Source: Nitrospira sp. (GTDB lineage Bacteria > Nitrospirota > Nitrospiria > Nitrospirales > Nitrospiraceae). From it: DNA of 8,360 nucleotides. The notes beneath the pieces were generated by a model. It searched no databases. It was not told the origin of the DNA and was given only the letters and a program-made list of their open reading frames with translations. Made by a program: the position numbers and the translations under genes. The stretch lies in the NCBI GenBank assembly GCA_015904055.1, contig JABMDE010000075.1, forward strand, positions 63,197 through 71,556, read 5' to 3'. Each line of letters starts with the position of its first letter. The stretch's first letter is position 1. Below, one piece after another: positions 1-5,033 of this stretch.

Positions 1-1343
1 GAAGCGGATCGGCATCAGCTTCCGGGACAGTAACGGGGTTCGGCAGCATTATCGTCAATGGAAAACGGTTCACGACAGAGGGGACATCCGTGAGTGTCGA
101 CGGCCAACCGTCAAGTCAGTGTACGGTGAGTCCAACGAATCGGTGCGGTCTTCAGGAGGGGATGACGGTAAAAGTATCAGGCTCATTTAACGGTTCATCG
201 AATCGAGCGGTCAGTATTGTCCAAGAAGATATGCTCGAAGGGCCGATTACGAATATAGATGCAGCGAATAGTCAGTTCGCCGTGTTGGGACAAACAGTCC
301 TGGTGGACGACACCACGAAATTCGATTCAGGGCTGAACTTCCTCGCGCTGGCGGTGGGGGATATCGTTGAAGTAAGTGGATTTGTAAAATCTGACGGGGT
401 GATCGCCGCCAGCTTTATTGAGCGGAAGCCGGGAACCGGTTGCACAGCGATCTGCGAGGTCAAGGGAACGGTCAGGAACCATAATGCTGGACTCGCGACG
501 TTCCAAATTGGCGCGTTGACGGTCAGCTATGACAACAACACGCTTATCAGTGACATGCCGGTTCCCAACGGCAGCAATTGGAATGGCCTATTTGCAGAAG
601 TGAAAGGCACGGCCCTGAGTGGCTCAACGCTCACGGCTACGAAAGTCGAGCCGGAGAATGACGGAGCCGGCAACGGCCAAGTGGACAAGTTTGAGGTCGA
701 AGGATTTGTTACACAGGCCGGCACGCCGAACGGCAATGTGATCAGTTTCACGATCGGCACGACGACCGTGCTCACAACAGTGAACACGGAGTTCCGGGGC
801 GGAATAGTCGATGAAATCGTGCTTGGCACCAAGATGTCTGCCGAAGGTCGCTTTGATGGCACCACGCTGATCGCGCAGCATGTGAAGTTCCATGAGAGTG
901 TGCGATTGGAAGGCAATATCGCTGCCATCAATGGAAATTCTTTGACACTCGAAGGGCTCCAGAATGTGAGTGTCACAATTAATAATCAGACAGAGGTACA
1001 AGGGACGCTGAATACGAATGTCCATGTGCGAGTGCGTGGGCGAGTGACCGGCCCCAATTCCGGGGTGATCATCGCCACACGCGTTGAAGTCCGATCTATA
1101 ACTTCTGATGATGACGTAGACCTCCAAGGGCCGGTGCAGTCGATCAATGGACAAACGCTGGTCATTCTGAATACGTCGATTGATACGTCCGGGATCCAGA
1201 ACGATGACTTCGAGGGACTTAATGATCAGGTGATTGGACAGGCAGCCTTCTTCAACGCGGTGACGGTTGGCACTCTCGTGAAAGTCCAAGGCCGGCTGAG
1301 CGGTGTGGCGCTCACATGGCGAGAACTAGAATTGGAAGATTAG
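1..1343 (+). CDS. DUF5666-like repeat protein, 5' end outside window
   Basis: The reading frame is open from the left edge (first full codon at base 3), so the GTG at 90 is an internal Val codon and not the start. The residues before it read GTVTGFGSIIVNGKRF, the typical opening of a DUF5666 repeat. About five more repeats of roughly 60-90 residues follow, each beginning with a [VLE]xG-x-[VI] strand: near 237 (EGPITNI), 459 (VKGTVRN), 696 (VEGFVTQ), 906 (LEGNIAA) and 1122 (LQGPVQS). Most continue with a 'V.V...T.f.g' strand and a 'G..V.V.G...g..l.A..V' strand. The pattern suggests small beta-barrel (OB-like) modules in series. No membrane segment or catalytic motif is visible; a signal peptide would lie off the edge. 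Proteins of this type are usually exported and of unknown function. Stop is TAG at 1341. The family call is from pattern memory, without a profile search. Confidence 0.8.
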   Translation, partial: SGSASASGTVTGFGSIIVNGKRFTTEGTSVSVDGQPSSQCTVSPTNRCGLQEGMTVKVSGSFNGSSNRAVSIVQEDMLEGPITNIDAANSQFAVLGQTVLVDDTTKFDSGLNFLALAVGDIVEVSGFVKSDGVIAASFIERKPGTGCTAICEVKGTVRNHNAGLATFQIGALTVSYDNNTLISDMPVPNGSNWNGLFAEVKGTALSGSTLTATKVEPENDGAGNGQVDKFEVEGFVTQAGTPNGNVISFTIGTTTVLTTVNTEFRGGIVDEIVLGTKMSAEGRFDGTTLIAQHVKFHESVRLEGNIAAINGNSLTLEGLQNVSVTINNQTEVQGTLNTNVHVRVRGRVTGPNSGVIIATRVEVRSITSDDDVDLQGPVQSINGQTLVILNTSIDTSGIQNDDFEGLNDQVIGQAAFFNAVTVGTLVKVQGRLSGVALTWRELELED

Positions 1344-1414
1344 GTGTGGAGCTGGGAATCCTCGGACTAGAATAGGTCGCAGGTTAATTTTGAACCAAGC
1401 CAAGGAGATCAATA

Positions 1415-2086
1415 ATGAATCGAATCAGTTGGAAAGAAATCATCTTGGGAACGATTGCCGGACTATCACTACTGACGTCGCCGGCGATAGGACAGATGAG
1501 CAGCCCTGTGGAAGAGCCGTCTGTACGCATGGACAACCGAGGGCCTGGCTCGTTGAATAGCGGACCAGGTTCGATGAATAGTGGCCGTGATCACGATGGC
1601 AACCGTAGCCGAGGTCATCGAGGCAGTGATGACTTGTATGCCCAGGCCGTCGATGTGCGGCAGGAAGATCGACGTGAAGATCGTCGGATGGATCGCCGTG
1701 CAGACCGGCAACTTGACCGACGGGAAGATCGAAGAGAGGACCGTCAGCTCGACCGGCGGGAGGATCGCCGGGAAGACCGGCAGGCTGACCGGCGCGAGGA
1801 TCGGCAGATGGATCGCCAGGACGATCGCCGGTCCAATTCCGGCGGCGAATTGAGAGGCCTGGATCGGGCCGATCGTGTGGCCGGGGAGCATGGGCGGGAA
1901 GGACGGGAGAATGCTCGTGAGGCCCAAATGGACCGACCAGACAGGCCGGAAAGAGTTGCGCGACAGGACAGACTTGATAGGCCGGAGCGACCGGACAGGC
2001 CAGACCGACCTGATCGCCCGGAGCGTCCCGAACGCCCAGATAGGCCGGAGCGACCGGATAAACCGGAGCGATCTGGCCGGAACTGA
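1415..2086 (+). CDS. exported Asp/Arg-rich low-complexity protein
   Basis: The protein has 223 residues. The ATG at 1415 has an AAGGAG ribosome site at 1402-1407, 7 bases upstream. Residues 1-26 look like a Sec signal peptide: a Lys near the N-terminus, the hydrophobic stretch IILGTIAGLSLL, then SPAIG before Gln27. A Gly/Ser/Asn-rich linker follows (about 41-70). Residues 84-139 are fourteen back-to-back xDR[RQ] tetrapeptides. After a spacer, residues 173-219 are a [DE]RP tripeptide tract ending in PERSGRN. The mature chain is a near-neutral polyampholyte of alternating Asp/Glu and Arg, surely disordered or extended, with no cysteine and no recognisable enzyme domain. I know no assigned family. 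The tail resembles that of the protein encoded at 5034-5975. A role in binding polyanions, metals or the cell wall is conceivable but unsupported. Open frames on both strands across this region are by-products of the repeats. Confidence 0.8.
   Translation: MNRISWKEIILGTIAGLSLLTSPAIGQMSSPVEEPSVRMDNRGPGSLNSGPGSMNSGRDHDGNRSRGHRGSDDLYAQAVDVRQEDRREDRRMDRRADRQLDRREDRREDRQLDRREDRREDRQADRREDRQMDRQDDRRSNSGGELRGLDRADRVAGEHGREGRENAREAQMDRPDRPERVARQDRLDRPERPDRPDRPDRPERPERPDRPERPDKPERSGRN
1664..1831 (+). repeat. 12-bp-period coding repeat, 14 xDR[RQ] units
   Basis: Fourteen consecutive four-codon units encode E/M/A/L/Q/D-DR-R/Q. At DNA level the core is GA(A/G)GA(T/C)CG followed by a variable arginine or glutamine codon, with third-position changes between units. 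Selection at the protein level has therefore tolerated synonymous drift, and the array is not a fresh duplication. Blocks such as LDRREDRREDRQ recur twice in tandem, suggesting a 36-bp higher-order unit. Confidence 0.9.
1931..2071 (+). repeat. 9-bp-period coding repeat, [DE]RP units
   Basis: Codons for Asp/Glu-Arg-Pro triplets run through residues 173-219 of the exported low-complexity protein, interrupted once by VARQDRL. Synonymous variation (GAC/GAT/GAG, CGG/CGA/CGC/AGG, CCG/CCA/CCT/CCC) is high. The array reads as a protein-level repeat and not as a recent DNA expansion. Confidence 0.85.
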
Positions 2087-2108
2087 TAGAAGCGGTATGA
2101 TGAGTCAT

Positions 2109-2152
2109 GGCAGGGCGTCATGTTGTCCATGGCGTCCTGTCTTCATTTATCC
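2109..2152 (+). terminator. probable rho-independent terminator
   Basis: A 13-pair stem forms between 2109-2121 (GGCAGGGCGTCAT) and 2129-2141 (ATGGCGTCCTGTC). It has three G-U pairs, no mismatches and a 7-base loop, and is followed by TTCATTTATCC. The T-run is imperfect, so termination may be partial, but the stem lies 22 bases after the stop codon of the preceding gene in the right orientation. It separates that gene from the barrel gene at 2251. Confidence 0.55.
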
Positions 2153-2192
2153 AGCCTATATTATATTGAAACAGAGTGATGTCCGCGCTAAG

Positions 2193-2222
2193 TTGACTGG
2201 TGTGCTGCTATGACGGGATACA
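2193..2222 (+). promoter_or_regulatory. weak candidate promoter for the barrel gene
   Basis: TTGACT at 2193-2198 matches five of six bases of the -35 consensus. GATACA at 2217-2222, 18 bases further on, matches only three of six of the -10 consensus. A second option uses TTGAAA at 2166-2171 with TAAGTT at 2189-2194. A terminator-like hairpin lies just upstream, so a promoter is expected in this gap, but neither pair is strong. Confidence 0.25.
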
Positions 2223-2236
2223 CTGGAGTGCATACG

Positions 2237-2242
2237 AAGGAG
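2237..2242 (+). promoter_or_regulatory. ribosome binding site fixing the start at 2251
   Basis: AAGGAG lies 8 bases before the ATG at 2251. The same frame is open upstream to an ATG at 2200, but that start has no comparable site and would put charged and aromatic residues ahead of the signal peptide. Confidence 0.8.
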
Positions 2243-2250
2243 TCGACACT

Positions 2251-3180
2251 ATGAACATGGGAGTGTATCTGCGACGGTGCAGAGTCATTGTTCTGACCAT
2301 CATTGGCTGCTTCGCCGTTTTCCAGCCGGAATGCGGGTTGGCTGAAGAAAAAGAAAAGATGGGTCCGGACCAACGACCTACTTCTGAGCGAAACTGGCAA
2401 GTCGGAGTGACGCCTAGTTATTCGAGCGGCAATTTCGGAACCGGCACCACAAGCGAGTTTGTGTACGTTCCCACGTCAATTCGGCGGCTTTTCCGAGAGG
2501 GCGATGTGACGGTTGTTATTCCATTTGTCTCAGTGACGAGCAACGGCTCTGCCACCTTGGTCGGCGGCCAGCCGACTTCGACTTTGCCTGATGGCTGCTT
2601 TAGAAATAGCGGAACAGAGTTTCGATCCGATAAGCCGGAGTGTGTCGCAGCGCTAAATGCAATCCAGGGGGGAGGATCTGGACAGAAGGTGACCAATTCC
2701 GGTCTCGGCGATATCATCCTCAGAGGGCGGTACTATGCAGTGGAAGAAAAGGAGTACGTTCCACTCATTGCCCTGACAGCCCGGATAAAAGTGCCGACCG
2801 CCGATGAGGGAAAAGGACTTGGCACCGGGGCGCTCGATCATGGCTACGGAGTGGAGCTATCTAAAATGCTTGGCGATAAGTGGATCGCGTTTCTTGACGG
2901 CGGATATAATTTTCTCGGCGATCCCAACGGGCGAGAGCTTCAGAATCAGCACTGGTTCGATATCGGCGGTGGACATTATCTGACCAAGAGCTTCTTGGTC
3001 AGCGTGTACTATGAAGAATACCGCGCAGTGGTTGCGAATCGAGTGAACATCAGGGATGTCTTTTTTGCATTCAACTACAGAGCTTCGGATGCCTGGCGGT
3101 TCAACGGTGGGGTCACCGTCGGGCTTTCCAACGGAGCGCCGGACTATGGGGTTTCGCTTGGCACCAGCTATAGATTTTAG
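2251..3180 (+). CDS. outer-membrane beta-barrel protein, MetA-pathway/transporter-like
   Basis: The protein has 309 residues from the ATG preceded by AAGGAG. Residues 1-31 form a signal peptide: RRCR, then the hydrophobic VIVLTIIGCFAVF, with cleavage likely after GLA31. The mature chain has alternating hydrophobic/polar strands with aromatic girdles (WQVGVTPSYS, EFVYVPTSI, VTVVIPFVSV, GLGDIILRGRYY, VPLIALTARIKVPT, HGYGVELSKML, FLVSVYYEEY, VFFAFNYR, VSLGTSYRF) and ends in Phe, the usual outer-membrane barrel C-terminus. The motif 'GLGDI.L..rY......P.ial...ik.PT.....GlGtG' is typical of the Phenol_MetA_deg/'transporter' family. These proteins are predicted channels, and the substrate cannot be told here. 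The mature protein has just two cysteines, 116 and 131, in what looks like an extracellular loop; they may form a disulfide. A 116-base gap to the sigma factor suggests a separate transcription unit. Confidence 0.8.
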   Translation: MNMGVYLRRCRVIVLTIIGCFAVFQPECGLAEEKEKMGPDQRPTSERNWQVGVTPSYSSGNFGTGTTSEFVYVPTSIRRLFREGDVTVVIPFVSVTSNGSATLVGGQPTSTLPDGCFRNSGTEFRSDKPECVAALNAIQGGGSGQKVTNSGLGDIILRGRYYAVEEKEYVPLIALTARIKVPTADEGKGLGTGALDHGYGVELSKMLGDKWIAFLDGGYNFLGDPNGRELQNQHWFDIGGGHYLTKSFLVSVYYEEYRAVVANRVNIRDVFFAFNYRASDAWRFNGGVTVGLSNGAPDYGVSLGTSYRF

Positions 3181-3205
3181 CCAATATTCATCACCGATGA
3201 GGCTG

Positions 3206-3234
3206 TTTACCTTCCCTTCCGCTATCCGTCTAAT
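3206..3234 (+). promoter_or_regulatory. candidate sigma70-type promoter of the sigma-factor operon
   Basis: TTTACC at 3206-3211 (four of six) and TCTAAT at 3229-3234 (five of six) are separated by exactly 17 bases. Transcription would begin near 3241, leaving about 56 bases of leader before the start at 3297. The -10 region also reads CCGTCTA, which resembles the CGTC-type -10 of ECF promoters. No AAC-type -35 is visible at the right distance, so autoregulation by the encoded sigma factor is not supported by sequence alone. Confidence 0.4.
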
Positions 3235-3285
3235 GAATCAAGTAGGCCAAAGCAGACGATTCAACGGTAATGAGCCAGCGTAACT

Positions 3286-3289
3286 GGAG
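3286..3289 (+). promoter_or_regulatory. ribosome binding site choosing the sigma-factor start
   Basis: GGAG lies 7 bases before the ATG at 3297 and fits a start at MPLDQPDEPSD. The in-frame ATG at 3270 has no comparable purine-rich site at the right distance and would add nine residues not typical of the family. Confidence 0.6.
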
Positions 3290-3296
3290 CTGGACC

Positions 3297-3878
3297 ATGC
3301 CGTTGGATCAACCTGACGAACCGAGTGATGCGCAGCTGGTAGCGCGCAGCCTCGCGCAAGACCATGATGCCTTCGGGCAACTGATCGACCGGCACGCTGC
3401 AGTGATCGTCAATCTGGCTTACCGGATGGTGGGGAATCGAGCCGAAGCCGAAGATTTAGCGCAAGAAACGTTTCTTGCGGCGTACAAAGCGTTGTCGACG
3501 TTTCGAGCCGATTCAAAGTTTTCCACTTGGCTCTACCGCATCGCCTCGAACAAGTGCAAAGATTGGCTACGAATGAAACGGCCGGGGCAAGGGCAGTACG
3601 ATCTGGACGCAGATGAGAGTCTGGATCTCTACGTGACGGAAGACCGAACGCCGGAATTGTTGTTGTCTCAGCAACAAGTTGCCCAGGAATTGGAGGAGGC
3701 GATTCAGCGGTTGCCTCCGCTCTATCGAGAGGCCTTTGTGCTGAAGCATATTGAAGGACTGAGTTACGAAGAGATGGAGGAGATTCTTGGCGTGAGGAGC
3801 GACACACTAAAAATGCGGGTGTACAAGGGGCGAGTACAGCTTAGCCGTGAACTGGCGATGCTGAACTCTATCCGATAA
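3297..3878 (+). CDS. ECF-type RNA polymerase sigma factor (RpoE-like)
   Basis: The protein has 193 residues from the preferred ATG (202 from 3270), the usual ECF length. Region 2 covers about residues 22-92. It includes the helix 'FGQLIDRHAAVIVNLAYRM', the core-binding and -10 recognition segment 'EAEDLAQETFLAAYKAL' and 'FSTWLYRIASNKCKDWLR'. A short acidic linker follows (about 96-130). Region 4 covers about 135-186: 'LPPLYREAFVLKHIEGLSYEEMEEIL', then the helix-turn-helix recognition part 'RSDTLKMRVYKGRVQL', which should contact the -35 element. No extra N- or C-terminal domain is present. Its gene is followed after 27 bases by the anti-sigma gene, the normal arrangement for a membrane-controlled ECF factor. 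The sigma factor should be held inactive at the inner membrane until the periplasmic signal arrives. The ECF group number cannot be assigned by eye. Confidence 0.95.
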   Translation: MPLDQPDEPSDAQLVARSLAQDHDAFGQLIDRHAAVIVNLAYRMVGNRAEAEDLAQETFLAAYKALSTFRADSKFSTWLYRIASNKCKDWLRMKRPGQGQYDLDADESLDLYVTEDRTPELLLSQQQVAQELEEAIQRLPPLYREAFVLKHIEGLSYEEMEEILGVRSDTLKMRVYKGRVQLSRELAMLNSIR

Positions 3879-3905
3879 TGTCGGCGTGCACGCAGGATGG
3901 CTCCC

Positions 3906-4586
3906 ATGAATGAGTACGACCTTTTAGTTCAACGGTTTCTCGATCAGGAGTTGTCTCCGGAGGAGCGAGCCGCATTTCTTCAGGCCGTAGATGTTGATGC
4001 CGCGCTACGCCGGCATTGGCTGAATCTTGAGATGATAGCTGCGCAAGCAGCACAATTGCCCAAGATCGTGCCTTCGGCTGCGTTTCTCAGCCGGGTGAAA
4101 GCTCAAACGACTCCACCGGCTCCCAGCCTATGGGAGCGCCTACGCACCGCCGTCACAGTGCCTCGCAGGCTGGAGTGGAATCTTGCCGGAGCGATGGCGG
4201 CAGCTTGTGTCGCGGTCTTAGCGATTGTGGGCTTGCTCAAGCTGGCGCCGGACCGTATTGTGGAAGTGCCGGTAGCAGTACCTCCTGTACAGACGGCATC
4301 ATTCTTCCCAACATCAACGCCGCAGGTATTTGTCCGTCTCGTGCTGGTGCAACCTGGCGCAAGGTCGGTGTCGGTGGCAGGGGACTTTAACGGGTGGAAT
4401 CCTGCTCACACCAAGTTAGACCGGGCGGATGGGGGAGTATGGACCGTGACGATTCCGCTCAAGCCGGGACGCTACGAATATATGTTCGTCGTCGATGGGA
4501 AACAGTGGATCGCCGATCCGCTCGCGGCAGAAGACGCCGGCGATGGATTCGGCTCACACAATGCGGTGCTTGATGTGGCCATTTAG
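3906..4586 (+). CDS. membrane anti-sigma factor with periplasmic CBM48-like domain
   Basis: The protein has 226 residues. ATG 3906 is preferred over 3897 because AGGA at 3894-3897 sits 8 bases before it; 3897 would add only MAP. Residues 1-65 form a cytoplasmic helical sigma-binding region ('FLDQELSPEERAAF...ALRRHW'). It has the look of zf-HC2/RseA-type domains but no cysteine, so no zinc site. Residues 93-113 are one membrane helix (Cys101 within it). A Val/Pro-rich linker leads to residues 140-226, an early-set carbohydrate-binding domain of the AMPK-beta/CBM48 kind: GDFNGWN at 159-165, then VWTVTIPLKPGRYEYMFVVDG, KQWIADP and a final HNAVLDV. By comparison with AMPK beta, both ligand Trp positions and the late Asn are kept, while the binding Lys is Met. 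Expected topology is N-in, C-out, so the sugar module faces the periplasm. Likely role: sequester the upstream sigma factor and respond to a glycan or envelope signal; the ligand is unknown. Confidence 0.85.
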   Translation: MNEYDLLVQRFLDQELSPEERAAFLQAVDVDAALRRHWLNLEMIAAQAAQLPKIVPSAAFLSRVKAQTTPPAPSLWERLRTAVTVPRRLEWNLAGAMAAACVAVLAIVGLLKLAPDRIVEVPVAVPPVQTASFFPTSTPQVFVRLVLVQPGARSVSVAGDFNGWNPAHTKLDRADGGVWTVTIPLKPGRYEYMFVVDGKQWIADPLAAEDAGDGFGSHNAVLDVAI

Positions 4587-4639
4587 TGAATGCCGGGGAG
4601 CGCTTGCAACAGGTCTGAGCCTCCAGTACTCTCTTTCCC

Positions 4640-5029
4640 ATGGAAGCGAGATGGAATGGATTCGGCTGCGCTCTCAGTCTTGTCGTGCTGGGGACCCTCA
4701 TGATGGTCGCCTTGTCAGGGTGCGCCAAGGCCAAGGTGGTGAAGTCGGAGTTGCCAAAATCTTTGAGCGGGGTTGTGCGGTTCACAATTCTTGCGCCAGG
4801 GGCCAAACAGGTACATCTCGTCGGGTCTTTCAATGGCTGGGGAAAGATCGAGACGCCGATGACAATTATTGAGTCCTCCGGCGTGTGGTTAGTGGACATT
4901 CCATTGAAAGTAGGCGAACACACGTTCATGTATCTCATTGACGGCGCTCGATGGATCACGCCGCCCTTGGCTGAAGACTTCGTCACAGATGGTTTTGGGC
5001 AAGCCAACGGAGTTGTCATTGTACGATAA
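4640..5029 (+). CDS. lipoprotein consisting of a CBM48-like domain
   Basis: The protein has 129 residues. The frame has a stop at 4616, and ATG 4640 is the first start after it; no good ribosome site precedes it, so translation may depend on coupling. The N-terminus has Arg4, a hydrophobic stretch (about 11-25) and the lipobox LSGC with Cys28 as the acylation site. The +2 residue is Ala, not Asp, so outer-membrane sorting is likely. After a short Lys-rich spacer, about residues 43-129 are one early-set CBM48-like domain: VRFTILAPGAKQVHLVGSFNGW, VWLVDIPLKVGEHTFMYLIDG, ARWITPP, then QANGVVIVR. It is plainly a sister of the domain at the end of the anti-sigma factor encoded 53 bases upstream, and shares its Trp/Trp/Asn set and the Lys-to-Met change. 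No enzyme domain is attached. It may bind the same glycan, or relay or compete for the signal seen by the anti-sigma factor; this is inference. Confidence 0.85.
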   Translation: MEARWNGFGCALSLVVLGTLMMVALSGCAKAKVVKSELPKSLSGVVRFTILAPGAKQVHLVGSFNGWGKIETPMTIIESSGVWLVDIPLKVGEHTFMYLIDGARWITPPLAEDFVTDGFGQANGVVIVR

Positions 5030-5033
5030 ACTG

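Noticed and set aside
624..1289. 221-residue open frame on the - strand inside the DUF5666-like gene
   Set aside because: It lies wholly opposite a repeat-containing coding frame, has no recognisable domain, and is His/Arg/Cys-rich like typical antisense shadows.
1355..1380. GGAATC ... GGTCGC and TAGAAT upstream of the gene at 1415, considered as an ECF or sigma70 promoter
   Set aside because: The ECF-like spacing is off and only part of each motif matches. The TAGAAT at 1368-1373 has no fitting -35. Not enough to claim regulation by the sigma factor encoded downstream.
1664..2071. Regular short repeats considered as a CRISPR array or minisatellite origin (iterons)
   Set aside because: Periods are 9 and 12 bases with no spacers, all inside one reading frame. 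The pattern is fully explained by a repetitive protein.
1440..2130. Long open frames on the - strand, and extra + frames at 1581-1853 and 1875-2213, across the Asp/Arg-rich gene
   Set aside because: The repeats, written with few stop-forming codons, keep all frames open. The products are low-complexity Pro/Ser/Gly/Arg strings without a convincing start signal, while the + frame at 1415 has a ribosome site and a signal peptide.
3188..3200. TCATC-ACC-GATGA mini hairpin after the barrel gene, considered as a terminator
   Set aside because: It is only five pairs with no T-run, and too weak to support termination.
4590..4703. Small + strand frame starting just after the anti-sigma stop
   Set aside because: About 37 codons with no ribosome site. 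It overlaps the lipoprotein signal peptide in another frame and has no recognisable content.
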